Positions 37,300 to 48,357 are shown, numbered from the stretch's first letter. The stretch: DNA of 64,000 bases from Bacteroidota bacterium (GCA_016711825.1 JADJSG010000007.1:124001-188000); one strand, 5' to 3'. A program made the numbers and translations. The notes: generated from the letters alone by a model not told the origin.

Positions 37300-37556
37300 A
37301 TGCATTTTATTGCATAGTCTCTTTATGCTACATCATTAAACTTCATTAACGTTTCGAAGAAAGGGCTATTAAGCTACAATAACCGTCTTACAACCGAAAT
37401 TTACACACCTTTAAGTTGATAAATTGAAAATAATAAAAAGTCCTTTTGATGACTTATAGAAAAAATATTTTATCTTCGTTAGGCGATGTATCAAACTATT
37501 ATTGCCTTTTAGCTACAAGATATGTGTTGTATTGTAAAGGAAAGTAGGTAATATAA
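37300..37556. other. Intergenic DNA with an isolated GTTAGGC core
   Basis: AT-rich. It contains CTTCGTTAGGCGATG around 37480, matching the GTTRRRY cassette core, but no gene. Confidence 0.35.
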
Positions 37557-37581
37557 GTTAGCAGTCATTGTAAAGGATGAT
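37557..37581 (+). repeat. Cassette head repeat, copy 2
   Basis: Begins GTTAGCAGTCATTG; 23 of 25 bases match the minus-strand copy at 34505-34481. It lies 48 bases upstream of the PKD lipoprotein gene. Confidence 0.65.
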
Positions 37582-37629
37582 AGTGCAACCAGACAATTTA
37601 TAAACAATAAAAACATAAACTAAAAGACA

Positions 37630-37998
37630 TTGAAAACAGTCTACAAATTCGCAGGACAGCTTATCTCTTTGGACAGAATAAAACTCTTCTTGCTTTTTGC
37701 CTTGACAATGTTATCATTGAATTTTGTAAGTTGTAAAAAGCATCGTTACAAAGCGTGTTTAACAGTGAACAAATCTAACGTTGCAGTTGACGAAACAGTT
37801 ACATTTACGAATTGTTCCGACTTTGATGGTGGTTACACTGACAGTCATTGGACTTTCGGTGACGGCAAAGACGTTTATACAAAAGGACAAGCAAGCGTAA
37901 CACACTCATTCAGTTCCGCTGGACAATTTGAAATACGACTTACAATAGGGGAAAAAGAGAATAGTTCTGAGCAAACAAAAACAATTACAGTTCAGTGA
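37630..37998 (+). CDS. Small PKD-domain lipoprotein
   Basis: 122 residues with a TTG start, the only start that keeps the whole signal region. Lipobox LNFVSC, then one PKD-type Ig fold (DETVTFTNCSDF, HWTFGDGKDVYTKG, VTHSFSSAGQFEIRLTI). PKD domains mediate surface binding. The gene is bounded by the shared head motif (37557-37581) and tail motif (38014-38030), so it is probably a captured cassette. Confidence 0.7.
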   Translation: MKTVYKFAGQLISLDRIKLFLLFALTMLSLNFVSCKKHRYKACLTVNKSNVAVDETVTFTNCSDFDGGYTDSHWTFGDGKDVYTKGQASVTHSFSSAGQFEIRLTIGEKENSSEQTKTITVQ

Positions 37999-38013
37999 CA
38001 CAACAGCAAAAAG

Positions 38014-38030
38014 AACAACGAACTGCTAAC
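38014..38030 (+). repeat. Cassette tail motif (AACAACGAACTGCTAAC)
   Basis: Matches the tail of the GNAT cassette (minus strand 33893-33878, AACAACGAACAGCTAA). Its last 8 bases, CTGCTAAC, are the complement of the head GTTAGCAG of the same gene. Confidence 0.6.
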
Positions 38031-38077
38031 AGCAACTAGCTCAGCGGGATGTTCGGCTTTGCGGCACCCTCCTATTC

Positions 38078-38092
38078 GGGATTTATAATCCC
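38078..38092. repeat. Short palindrome GGGATT-TAT-AATCCC
   Basis: A 6-bp stem with 3-base loop in the GC-richer segment after the PKD cassette; REP-like in form. Only one copy found here. Confidence 0.35.
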
Positions 38093-38160
38093 CAACCATT
38101 ATCCAATGATTTGTAAACCTTACTCGATTACACCACTCCTGGTCGGGATGTTTAACCTTT

Positions 38161-38970
38161 CTACCAGGGTTTCATCTCCTTACAATTACAAGTCTTCTTG
38201 GGTCTATACATGACTCCAATTTTCATCTGTAATAAATGCGATGGTGTAGGAAGCTCCACCTGATAACTTACCTTTTCGCCTGTAGAATACACATTATTTT
38301 CATACAATAAAGTCTTTGGCGAAAAATTGAAAGCATATTCCAGCCCACCCCCTACATACAAAATCTTTGAGATACGTTTTGAATAATTAAAACCCAATGA
38401 CGCCAAAAATCCCATATTTGAAATGCCTCCTTCGTATGAAGTACCGATACTATAATTGTTAACGGATATTCGATTGACCTTGCTATGTAAATGATACTGA
38501 AAGGAATTCAAACTCATTTTAGTATAATATTCAAAAATGTTTTTATCCTTTTGCTTCCAGCCTGATAAATACACAAAAAACGCTGTTTGCCGTAAAGATG
38601 ATTGTCCGGCATCAGTAGCCACAGCTGACATCCATGGCTGGGTATACGTTTTCGTAAGCCCTTCTTCCACCTTCGAAGGATTTAAAAAATAATGATTTCT
38701 TTGCAAGCCAAATCCCAAACCTACTTTGGGTTGTAATTTAAAACCCAGCATTAACTCAACACCAGTGCCAAACATAGAACCAAAATTATAGGATGAAGAG
38801 CCGGGTTTGATAATACCAATGGTATTGACACTTTGCAGCTTACTAAATAATAAATTTTGTTTGGTAGTTTTACTTTTTTTGACAAGGGTATCGGACGGAT
38901 TACTGCTCACCTGAGCCATACTTACCTGAAATAATGCTAACAGAAATAGCGTGCTGATTGATTTTTTCAT
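38161..38970 (-). CDS. Outer-membrane beta-barrel-like protein of unknown function
   Basis: 269 residues from the ATG at 38970, which directly precedes the signal peptide (KKSISTLFLLALFQVSMAQ). Alternating hydrophobic strands with aromatic ends (GVELMLGFKL, VGLGFGLQRNHYFL, LASLGFNYSKRI, LYVGGGLEYAFNF) suggest an 8-12-stranded porin-like barrel. The tail is CNCKEMKPW. No named family recognised. Confidence 0.7.
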   Translation of the reverse strand: MKKSISTLFLLALFQVSMAQVSSNPSDTLVKKSKTTKQNLLFSKLQSVNTIGIIKPGSSSYNFGSMFGTGVELMLGFKLQPKVGLGFGLQRNHYFLNPSKVEEGLTKTYTQPWMSAVATDAGQSSLRQTAFFVYLSGWKQKDKNIFEYYTKMSLNSFQYHLHSKVNRISVNNYSIGTSYEGGISNMGFLASLGFNYSKRISKILYVGGGLEYAFNFSPKTLLYENNVYSTGEKVSYQVELPTPSHLLQMKIGVMYRPKKTCNCKEMKPW

Positions 38971-39357
38971 CATGTAAATATAAATTGAATCCATTTTCAT
39001 AACGCAAAAAAAACGCCTGTTATTGTAATAATTTTCACGAAAAATGAATCCTAAAAATATCGATTATTTCTTGCTTCAGCTCTGGGGGTTGTTCTGCTCT
39101 GCAGCATCCCGAAGCTGAGATAAAAAAGGTTCTCTGAACTGGCTATAAGCATGCTTTATAAGTGCCGTACATCTTGAACAGCGTGGAGAGCATCATAGGT
39201 TAATACCATTCGGTATAAAACCTATTGCTTTAAATGATCGATCATACCTCGCCACTATTATAAATGGATGTTAATAATTATAGTATCTGAATATCTTATA
39301 CAAAACGCATGTAAGATTCTGACTGAATCAAAGTATTTTTGACCAAATTGTCCTTTC
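38971..39357. other. 387-base divergent intergenic region
   Basis: Contains an imperfect GC-rich inverted repeat around 39075-39120 (TTCAGCTCTGGGGG and CATCCCGAAGCTGAG) like that at 33.8 kb. No ORF or exact promoter match seen. Confidence 0.4.
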
Positions 39358-42300
39358 ATGCCCAAAATATTATTTTTTCTATACTTATTTTTCATTCCAT
39401 TCCTGGTAAAAGCACAGCCTGCCAATCAAAGTGCTAATTTACCGCCCTTGCTATCACCTGCTTTGCATTGGATGGATAGTGTATTTAATCAAATGAGTTT
39501 GGAACAAAAAATTGGACAGCTCTATATGATTGCCGCTTATTCCGGAGGAGAAAAATACAACCAGGCAAGTATCGAAAAACTGATATTGGAAAATCAAATT
39601 GGGGGATTGATTTTTATGCAGGGAACCGCCACCGCTCAGGCCAACCAAACCAATAAATTTCAACTGATGAGCAAAATACCTTTGCTTATTTCGATGGATG
39701 CTGAATGGGGTTTGGGTATGCGATTGACTGGTATTAGAGATATGCCCCGACAAATAATGATGGGTGCCATGCAAGACAGTTCACTTGTCTACAAAATGGC
39801 CAGTGCCATCGCCAGTCAATGCAGAAGATTAGGAGTACATATCGATTTTGCCCCAGTGGTTGATGTCAATAATAATCCCGAAAACCCCGTAATCAATTTC
39901 AGATCGTATGGAGAAAATAAATACAAAGTGGCTACCTTAGGCATACAATACATGAGAGGCTTACAAGACAATGGGATTATGGCCTGTGCCAAACATTTTC
40001 CCGGTCACGGCGATACAGATATGGATTCGCATAAAGACATGCCTGAAATCAACAAATCGTATGCGGCCCTCGAAGATTTGGAATTATATCCTTTCAAAAA
40101 ACTCATCGACAATGGCTTACAATCTGCGATGGTCGCTCACTTACATATACCTGCTATCGACAATCAAAAAAACATCCCTTCTACCCTCTCCTACAAAACC
40201 GTAAGTGATTTGCTCAAAGGCAAAATGGGTTTTAACGGCCTGGTATTTACCGATGCCTTAAATATGGAAGGTGTAGCAAAGTATTACGAACCGGGTGATA
40301 TCGATTTGAAAGCTTTTAAAGCGGGCAACGACATTTTACTCTTTTCACAAGATGTAAAAGCAGGCATGCAAAAAATCAAATCGGCTGTACTGGCTGATTC
40401 CTTGCTGAAAAAACAACTGGATGAAACTGTCAAAAAAATATTGAATGCCAAATACAATGCTGGTTTGCATACCCCTCAGGTGATAAAAACCGATTCAATA
40501 GACAATGACCTCAATCAATATACCTCTACCCTTCGAAGTCAAATTGCCTCAGCTGCCACTACATTACTCAGTGATCCGTATCAACTGATTGGCAAATTGA
40601 AAAAATATGACATCAAGCAAATTGTTTATGTAGGCATTGGTACGAGCAGCGAAAACGTTTTTGTCAAAGAATTGAAGAAGTATGGGATTCAACATTTCGA
40701 ATACGCTCCTACTTCCCCACAAGCCATGAAGAAATTCATTAAAAAATTTAATAAAAATGATTTGTTGCTAATCGGGATTCACAACATGTCGGGCTACCCT
40801 ACTAAAAATTTTGGTTTAGACCCTGTCGCCATTGAAACCGTCAATACTTTGTCAGCAAATTTCAACTCATTGACCCTACTCTTTGGGAATCCTTATGCCC
40901 TTAAAAACTTTTGTGAGGTAAAAGGCATGATGGTTTGTTACGACGACGCAGACGAAACCCAGGAAGTGGCCGTTAAAATATTAACCGGGCAATTAAAAGC
41001 TAAAGGTAAATTACCTGTGAGTGTTTGTACCAATTACAAAGCGGGTGATGGCATAGTGTCGATGACAAACATTTTAGGGGAAGTGGTAGACACCATCGTT
41101 TACAGACGACAATATAAAAATCCCATGACAGAAGCTTATGAAACAAAGCTTTTTAACAACAGTGTGTTGCTCGAATGTTGTGTGAGTCCTCAGGCAGTCA
41201 GTGCCGATATAAAAGAACTCGATAAATTAGACAATTATATTGAGAATGCCATTCGGGTGGGTGCATTTCCTGGTTGTAGTATTTTAGCGTCTAAGGATGG
41301 TAAAGTATTTTACGACAAAGCTTTTGGATACCTTACCCAGGATAAAAAAAACATGGTAGATATCAATACGATTTATGATGTGGCATCGGTAACCAAAGTA
41401 ATGGCCACCACCATGGCGGTGATGAAATTGTATGATCAGGGCAAAATCAGTCTGGATGCATACTTAGGAAAATATGTACCTGAAACAAAAGGCAGTGATA
41501 AAGAATATTTAAAAATCAAAGACATCTTAGCGCATCAGGCTGGCTTGAAAAGCTGGATCCCTTTTTACAAGGAAACCCTTGATGCTTATGGCTACCCACG
41601 CACTGATATTTATAACAAAACCGCGAGTGGTAAATTTAGCATCAAAGTGTCGGACAATCTATATATGAAAAAAGATTGGGTTGATACCATGTGGAAACGG
41701 ATTCTTTACAGTCCCCTCGAAAATAGAGGCAAGTATGTGTACAGCGATTTAGATTTTATTTTGTTGCAAAAAATGGTTGAGAATATCACCAAACAAACCC
41801 TTGATCAATATGTTTACAAAGAGTTTTATCAACCTTTGGGAATGAACAGCACTGCTTATAATGCTAAATTAAAATGGCCAAAAAAAGAGATTGCACCGAC
41901 AGAAATTGATAATTATTTTCGTCATCAGGTGGTGCAAGGTTATGTACATGATATGGGTGCAGCGATGTATGGTGGAGTGAGTGGACATGCAGGTATTTTT
42001 TCCACACCCAATGATATTGGTGTCCTTTTTCAAATGTTATTAAATGGTGGTGTTTACAATGGTAAAAGATATTTCCAAAAGACTACCGTAGACTTATTTA
42101 CAGCAAAAAATTCATTTATCAGCCGCCGGGGCTTGGGTTTTGACAAGCCAGAAACAAATGCAGGTAAAGGAAGCCCTTGTTGCGACAATGCGTCTAAAAA
42201 AACATTTGGGCATCAAGGCTTTACTGGTACTTGTGTATGGGCCGACCCTGAGTCAAACCTGGTCTTTGTATTTTTATCAAATAGAACCTATCCTACTGCG

Positions 42301-42396
42301 GAAAATAAACTCATTAATTCATCACTCAATGTACGTGAGGTAGCGCAACAATACATATATAAGTCATTAGGTATTGCATCAAAATCAAGAAATTAA
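39358..42396 (+). CDS. GH3 beta-N-acetylglucosaminidase-type domain fused to a serine beta-lactamase-like domain
   Basis: 1012 residues, signal peptide ending VKAQ. Residues about 30-370 are a NagZ-like GH3 barrel with KHFPGHGDTDMDSH (His213 region), the His/Asp pair of bacterial hexosaminidases. Residues 390-590 fit the GH3 C-terminal alpha/beta sandwich. Residues 620-1005 are a class C beta-lactamase/DD-peptidase fold with Ser677-Val-Thr-Lys680, Tyr795-Ser-Asp and His952-Gln-Gly. Together they could trim peptidoglycan sugars and peptides in the periplasm during cell-wall recycling. Such fusions occur in other Bacteroidota. Single gene. Confidence 0.9.
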   Translation: MPKILFFLYLFFIPFLVKAQPANQSANLPPLLSPALHWMDSVFNQMSLEQKIGQLYMIAAYSGGEKYNQASIEKLILENQIGGLIFMQGTATAQANQTNKFQLMSKIPLLISMDAEWGLGMRLTGIRDMPRQIMMGAMQDSSLVYKMASAIASQCRRLGVHIDFAPVVDVNNNPENPVINFRSYGENKYKVATLGIQYMRGLQDNGIMACAKHFPGHGDTDMDSHKDMPEINKSYAALEDLELYPFKKLIDNGLQSAMVAHLHIPAIDNQKNIPSTLSYKTVSDLLKGKMGFNGLVFTDALNMEGVAKYYEPGDIDLKAFKAGNDILLFSQDVKAGMQKIKSAVLADSLLKKQLDETVKKILNAKYNAGLHTPQVIKTDSIDNDLNQYTSTLRSQIASAATTLLSDPYQLIGKLKKYDIKQIVYVGIGTSSENVFVKELKKYGIQHFEYAPTSPQAMKKFIKKFNKNDLLLIGIHNMSGYPTKNFGLDPVAIETVNTLSANFNSLTLLFGNPYALKNFCEVKGMMVCYDDADETQEVAVKILTGQLKAKGKLPVSVCTNYKAGDGIVSMTNILGEVVDTIVYRRQYKNPMTEAYETKLFNNSVLLECCVSPQAVSADIKELDKLDNYIENAIRVGAFPGCSILASKDGKVFYDKAFGYLTQDKKNMVDINTIYDVASVTKVMATTMAVMKLYDQGKISLDAYLGKYVPETKGSDKEYLKIKDILAHQAGLKSWIPFYKETLDAYGYPRTDIYNKTASGKFSIKVSDNLYMKKDWVDTMWKRILYSPLENRGKYVYSDLDFILLQKMVENITKQTLDQYVYKEFYQPLGMNSTAYNAKLKWPKKEIAPTEIDNYFRHQVVQGYVHDMGAAMYGGVSGHAGIFSTPNDIGVLFQMLLNGGVYNGKRYFQKTTVDLFTAKNSFISRRGLGFDKPETNAGKGSPCCDNASKKTFGHQGFTGTCVWADPESNLVFVFLSNRTYPTAENKLINSSLNVREVAQQYIYKSLGIASKSRN

Positions 42397-42442
42397 TCAT
42401 AAATACCATGTTAAGGGTATTGTTTGAAGTGGTTTGTGTAAC

Positions 42443-42450
42443 TATGTTTG
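42443..42450 (+). promoter_or_regulatory. -7 element (TATGTTTG) of the next gene
   Basis: Exact match, with TTG at 42420-42422 giving a 20-base spacer; start near 42457. Confidence 0.5.
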
Positions 42451-42473
42451 CATTCAAATAAAACTCTAAACAC

Positions 42474-43241
42474 ATGAAAAAAACAATTCTTTTAAGCGTA
42501 GCATTATTATTTAGTGTAGCTCTCTTTGCTCAAAATGATGGCAATAGCGAAAAATCAAAAGCAGGGATGCCTGAAAAGAAAAACTGCGTTAAAATCAATT
42601 TGATGTCGTTGGCATACAAAAATATTGGTATTCAATACGAAAGAGCGCTTACGCCAAAATTTTCTGCTGCAGCTCAGATTCGTTTTATGCCCAAAGGCTC
42701 TTTGCCATTTTCAAATTCATTAGATGCTGCTGCTGGCGATTCTATTGACATTTCTGCAGTAAAAGTGGGTAGCATTACTATCACACCTGAATTTCGCTTT
42801 TATCCTAAACACGTAATGAGAGGTTTTTATTTAGCCGCTTATTTACGTTATAGAAATTTGTCATTAGAAGCACCAATCACTTATACTGATGACCAAAACA
42901 AATCACAAACCTTGACCCTTGATGGTAAATTTTCTACTATTGGTGGTGGTTTGATGATTGGTTCACATTTCAATATCGGTAAATCATTTTCATTAGATTG
43001 GTTCATATTAGGTGCTCATTTTACCAGTACCAACATGAGTTTATCTGGAAAAGTGTCTGGAGTTAATTTATCAGCTACTGAACAAGCCGATTTAAATAAA
43101 GAATTGAATGATGCTTTAGTTGACAACAAATTAATCAAAAATCCTTCTATTTCTGTAAATGCTTCTGGTGCTGACCTTTCTGGTAAATTTTCATTGGTAG
43201 GTCTTCGTGGTTTTGGTTTAAACTTCGGTTACAGATTCTAA
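42474..43241 (+). CDS. Outer-membrane beta-barrel protein (DUF3575-like)
   Basis: 255 residues with a signal peptide (ends LFAQ). After a Lys-rich linker the sequence CVKINLMSLAYKNIGIQYERALTPKFS is typical of DUF3575-like barrels. Further strands end with the aromatic terminus LNFGYRF needed for Bam recognition. No enzyme motif. Role unknown. Confidence 0.75.
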   Translation: MKKTILLSVALLFSVALFAQNDGNSEKSKAGMPEKKNCVKINLMSLAYKNIGIQYERALTPKFSAAAQIRFMPKGSLPFSNSLDAAAGDSIDISAVKVGSITITPEFRFYPKHVMRGFYLAAYLRYRNLSLEAPITYTDDQNKSQTLTLDGKFSTIGGGLMIGSHFNIGKSFSLDWFILGAHFTSTNMSLSGKVSGVNLSATEQADLNKELNDALVDNKLIKNPSISVNASGADLSGKFSLVGLRGFGLNFGYRF

Positions 43242-43265
43242 ATCATTTATAAAAATAATTTTATA

Positions 43266-43300
43266 AAAAAAAACTGCACTTCAAACGTGCAGTTTTTTTT
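43266..43300. terminator. Bidirectional terminator between convergent genes
   Basis: A-run plus CTGCAC (43266-43279) pairs with GTGCAG plus T-run (43287-43300), 7-nt loop. The A and T runs let it serve both strands. Confidence 0.85.
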
Positions 43301-43322
43301 ATGTCAAATGTGAAGATAGTTT

Positions 43323-45520
43323 TTAAAAATTTACATCAACTCCCACACTCAAAAATCTTGGATTCCCTACCCTGATTCCTTGTGGTCTGCGACTGGTTAT
43401 AAATCTTTCATTAGTCATGTTTTTAACCGCTGTATTGAAAGTGACTTTTGTTTTAGGTATGGTATAATATAGATTCACATCAAAGATTTGATAGGCTTGT
43501 AGTTTACCAATTCTACCATCCGCTGAAGGCAGCGTAGTGTTAAGTAAATCAGTGTATTGTGCACCCACCCATTGAGCAGTAATTTGGGCACCCAAACCAA
43601 ATTTCAACATGGCATTTAGGGCACTTGTCAAATAATAATCAGGGGCATAGGGTGTTTTATTCCCTTTGATATTCACCACTTCAGTACCTACTTTGATAAA
43701 ACGATCCTGGTTAAAAACAGCATTGTTTAGTGTCATATTAGTTTTCCATGTAAGTTTTGTTTTGGTATGGAATAATTTACCCATATCCAATAAATAAGCA
43801 ATTTCGATACCTTGATGCAAAGTTTGACCACCATTGACCAAGCCAGTACCCGTGCCTCCAGAGGATTCTGAAACCGGAATAATTTGATTTGAGAAATTCA
43901 TTGAAAACAAGGTGATTTCATATTCAAGAACATGATTAAAATGGCCTCTGGTACCGATTTCTGTATTCCAACTTTGTTCAGCATCTAATGCATACACTTC
44001 GCCCTGGTTTGACACGGCATCTTTCACACGGGGAGGTGCAAACCCTCTGTGCAGACCTGCAAACAAGGTATTATTCTTACTAACATTTACATTGATCCCT
44101 ACGCCTGGCAAAAGGGAAGTTAATTGATTACCCGCATGAATATTCGTATCTCTCACAAGCGATGTACCCCCAATCAAAAACGAATTGCGAAGTATATTTC
44201 TATCATAGGTATAATGTTCAACCCTTACCCCTGCATTGATTGCAACTTGACGATTGACATGCAAGGTATTTTGTACAAATGCACTGGCTGCTTTACCCGT
44301 TCTGATTTCATCTTCAACCATCTCACCAGATGATGCATCTGCTTTTTTGCCATTGAGCCTTTGTTCAAAAGCCTTTTCAATATGTAAACGAGCGCCTGCC
44401 TGCAATTCAGCGTTGAATGAATAAATGGCGTAGTTGTATTTTAATCGAGGTTCTACCCCTAATACTTCAAACGCTCGGTTACGGTGGGCATTTTGATTAC
44501 GCATAAATACGGCGCCCCCTACAATTGAAGTATCGCCCCATACCACACCACTGAGGTTGCTACTGCTGCTTGTAGAGGAAAAATCCTGTCGTTGCCAGTT
44601 TCGAGCCGTGGTATAAGCATACATGGTGGTATTGAGTTGTAATTTTTCGAAAAAAATCGTTTGCAAAGTAGCACTGATTGAACTTCGTTTAATAAGCAGT
44701 TTATCATCAGGTGCCATCAATACAAAATCCTGATCAGCAGCATCATACATAGATTGTGTGAGTCCGATATAGGTTGAATTTGATTCTTCTGAATAATAAC
44801 CCAGTTTAACACCCAGGGTTGATTTTGGGGATAGTTTAAATTTAATTTTTGTGGAAAAATCATGGGTATTAAAGCCCGTATAACCTAATTGATTGGCTTG
44901 TTTGTGAAGATAGGTGACTTGCAAACCCACATTGCCATAGGTAGCGCCATAAGATAGGAGTCCACTTAAATAGCCCCCATTGCCAACAGACAATTTAATT
45001 CTTCGTTGTGTATTTAAGGGAGGGTCTTTGGTGATAAAATTAACAACACCCCCAATGGTTTGTGGACCAAAAGAAGTTGCCCACTACCCTTCAAAACTTC
45101 CACACCCGCCATTCTGTCGATGAGGGGTGTATAATACAACTCAGGCTCACCATAAGGATTTAAAGCTACAGGCACTCCATCTTCCAGCACAAGTACACTC
45201 CTGCTTCTATCAGGATCGAGCCCTCTGATACCAAGGTTCATACGCAACCCGGCACCTTCTTCTTCTACCACGTGGATACCAGTGATTCGTTTAAAAATTT
45301 CATTGCCTGAAATGGGTGCTGTTTGCAGCATCTCGGCCTGATTCACTACCCCTACCGAACCGGGCAAGGTATTGAATAAACCATTTCGCTTTGAAATAAT
45401 TTTAATTTGTGGCATTTCGATACTGTTTGCAGTATCTATCTTCCAGGTTGTTTGTTGCGCAAAGGATGTATTCACTAAATAACATACAATGCCTATCAAA
45501 AAAATAGTTTGTTTCTTCAT
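43323..45520 (-). pseudogene. FecA-like TonB-dependent outer-membrane receptor, one frameshift
   Basis: 732 residues when joined. Start at 45520, before the signal peptide (KKQTIFLIGIVCYLV ... SFAQQ). The plug domain (LPGSVGVVNQAEML, GIRGLDPDRSRSVLVLEDGVP, GVEVLKGSGQ) is cut at about 45084. One extra T in the CTTCTTTTGG run gives LLFGPQTIGGVVNFITKDPP, the expected plug end. The barrel continues to FLSVGVDVNF with an aromatic terminus. Homologues import iron-citrate or similar chelates using TonB energy. No sigma/anti-sigma pair or FecCD transporter is adjacent, so the substrate is unknown. Confidence 0.8.
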
Positions 45521-45746
45521 GAAGCAAAAATATTTCAAGGAACGTATGCATATTTTTCAAATCAGGAAAAATGATTGTGCAATCAGGAAAAAAATCAGAA
45601 ATTCCAGAGACATAGGTCGTTTGTATTGCGGCAAGGATAGTAGTGGAAAGCCCGCACCATGCGCTTCGCATGGGTGGACTTGGAACGAATAGCCTGCGTG
45701 CCGCCCAAAATAATACCGATACTCAATAAGGCATGCCTCTTTCCTT

Positions 45747-46382
45747 TTACAAAACGAGTGTATTTGACTTTGGGTATTTTTTGGCAAAATACTGTTTGAG
45801 CATTTTATTTACTTTATAGGTTGCATATGCAGACCCTGCACCCAATAAAGCACCTGCCAATACATCACTTGGATAATGCACGCCTAAATGCATACGCGAA
45901 TACCCCACAGTGCCTGCCCATAGAAATGAAGGAATAACCACATACCATTTTTTAAAATGCAAACTCAGTGAGGTGGCAGTACAAAAAGCATTGGAGGTAT
46001 GACCTGATGGAAAGCTATAGGAACGTTCATTTTCAAAGGCTACAATATCAGGGTAAGTATAGCCTGGGCGTGTTCTGTTGACGATGCGTTTTAAAATAAA
46101 AGTACTCACAGATGATGCACCCAAGGCAAGACACATATTAACCCCTTGTTGAAACAATATTTTATCATGTTTTATATAAGAGGCAATCACCACTGATACG
46201 GGTAAACCAATACCAATATAGGCTTCAGTATTTGAAATCAATTGCATACTTGCATCCAAACGGGGGTTTCGTTGGACATTGATTTTTCTTAAAAGTTGAA
46301 TATCGGCGTTTTGGGCCTGATGAGTTTGAGAAGTAAAAATTAAAAAAGTGTAAAGCAAGCATGATTTATAAATAAAACCCAT
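45747..46382 (-). CDS. PAP2-superfamily phosphatase
   Basis: 211 residues. The three acid-phosphatase motifs are intact: KRIVNRTRPG (KX6RP, about 98-108), SFPSGHT (about 123-129), and SRMHLGVHYPSDV (SRX5HX3D, about 160-172). An N-terminal signal or TM segment and further hydrophobic helices follow. Such enzymes dephosphorylate lipid phosphates (phosphatidic acid, undecaprenyl-PP or lipid A) at the outer face of the inner membrane. Downstream lies the TonB receptor gene, 226 bases away. Confidence 0.88.
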   Translation of the reverse strand: MGFIYKSCLLYTFLIFTSQTHQAQNADIQLLRKINVQRNPRLDASMQLISNTEAYIGIGLPVSVVIASYIKHDKILFQQGVNMCLALGASSVSTFILKRIVNRTRPGYTYPDIVAFENERSYSFPSGHTSNAFCTATSLSLHFKKWYVVIPSFLWAGTVGYSRMHLGVHYPSDVLAGALLGAGSAYATYKVNKMLKQYFAKKYPKSNTLVL

Positions 46383-46428
46383 AAGAGATTATATTAAAAA
46401 CCGAAGATACAATATATATTTACACAAC

Positions 46429-48329
46429 ATGAAAAGGGGTTCGCTCATTTGTTTTCTCATTGCATCATTGCTCGTGATATTGCTGAATTGTAATTCAGAA
46501 GAAAAAGTCCATTCCTAAATATCAACGACAACAAGGCGCAATATGTAGGTATGCAAACCTGCAGAAGTTGCCATTGGCAGGTATATGAAACTTTTATCAA
46601 AACGGGTATGGGGCAAAGCTGGGGTATTGCCAATAAAGAAAAATCAGCCGCCGATTTTTCACCTGCAAAAGCATTGGTGTATGACAGCGTAAAAGATTTT
46701 TATTACAAACCTTATTGGGATGGAGATAGCCTCACCATCATGGAATACCGCTTAGCTGGCAAAGACACGGTGCATCAACGATTTGAAAAAGTAAGTTACA
46801 TAGTAGGTAGTGGACAACATACCAACTCGCATATCATCAATATCAATGGTTATCTGCATCAAGCACCTATTACCTTTTATACCCAAAAAGGAAAGTGGGA
46901 TCTTGCACCTGGATTTGAGAAAGGATTGAGTTCGCGATTTGACCGCAAAATAGAAATGGAATGTATTTCCTGTCACAATGGCTATCCAGAACTTGTAGCA
47001 GGTAGTTTAAATAAATATGCACAAGTACAGGTAGGCATTGATTGTGAACGTTGTCATGGCCCTGGCAGTTTACATGTAAGCCAAAAGCAACAAGGAATCA
47101 TTGTAGACACTTCACAAACAGCTGATTACACCATTGTAAACCCAAGAAGATTAAATATAGAAGAACAAAATAACTTGTGTCAACGTTGTCATTTACAGGG
47201 TATTACAGTACTGAATGATGGGAAATCATTTTTTGATTTTAAGCCTTCTGAAAAATTGAGCAAAACCATGAACACATTTATGCCCAACTACAGTAGTTCA
47301 GAAAATCATATGATTATGGCAAGTCATGTAGAACGCATGAAAATGAGCACCTGTTATGTCAACTCGGGTAAAATGAGTTGTATCACTTGTCATAACCCGC
47401 ATGTCAGTGTAAAATACACGCCTGAAACCCAGTATATCAATGCATGTAATTCGTGTCATACATCGAAAGATGCCTGTACAGAGACCCTCGAAAAACGCAA
47501 TGCAAAACAGAATAACTGCCTTAGCTGTCACATGCCAAAAAATGGCAGTATCGACATTCCGCATGTAGCTGTCACTGATCATTTTATTCGTAAGCGACCT
47601 TTATTGCAAAACAGTCAGGAAGTAAGCAAATTTATCAGTATGATTTGTTACAGCAATGACCAGCCCGATGCAAGAACGAGAGCAAGAGCATTTCTGGAGT
47701 TTTATGAAAGATATGAACCTGCTAAACTCTTTTTAGACAGTGCCCTTTCTTATCTCGAAAAGGCAGGCGTTAATAAAGAGAAAGATGCTGACTATGATTT
47801 GTTACGCATTTATTTTTTACAGGAAAAATATGCTGAGCTTGTGACTTTGGTAAAAGACAAAAAAGGAAATGACTTTACAGATGCCTGGACTTGTTATCGA
47901 ATTGGTGAAAGTTATTTAAAATTAGGAAATACAAGTGATGCAATCCCTTATTTACAACAATCAGTAGCCCTCAAAAAATATGCTTTAGATTTTCAAAATA
48001 AATTGGGGAATGCTTTTCTGCAAGCAAAAAAAATAACAGAAGCAAAGCAGGTATTTATGTTTATCGTTAGCGAAAATCCACGTAATGCAGAGGCTCAATC
48101 AGGTTTAGGTTATATTGCCATGCAAGCGCAAAACATACCACTTGCTAAAAAATACTTGACCACCTCTGTGATGCTGAATCCCGATCATGTGCAGACACTG
48201 ATTAACCTTGCAGTGGTTTTTTATCAGAGTAATGAAAGGCAATATATCAAACCTTTATTATCACATGCATTGAAATTAGAACCTGAAAATGTGCAGGTGA
48301 ACGCCATGTTAGCAGATTTGGGGAAATAA
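46429..48329 (+). pseudogene. Heptaheme c-type cytochrome lipoprotein with TPR repeats, frameshift near the start
   Basis: 633 residues when joined. The ATG at 46429 opens a lipoprotein signal (LVILLNC), but the frame hits TAA at about 46517. One missing pyrimidine there restores SLNINDNKAQYVGMQTC. Seven CxxCH heme sites follow (CRSCH, CISCH, CERCH, CQRCH, CITCH, CNSCH, CLSCH), with GPGSLH and CHNPH in the style of the cytochrome c554 family. The last 200 residues are TPR helices (WTCYRIGESYLKLGNTSDA, NPDHVQTLINLAVVFYQ). Probably an extracytoplasmic electron carrier or reductase. Confidence 0.8.
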
Positions 48330-48357
48330 TGATTATATTTATCTAAAATTAACCTTT

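Noticed and set aside
45489..45787. Short overlapping ORFs between the TonB receptor and PAP2 genes
   Set aside because: Mutually overlapping on both strands, Cys/His-rich by composition, and partly inside the flanking genes.
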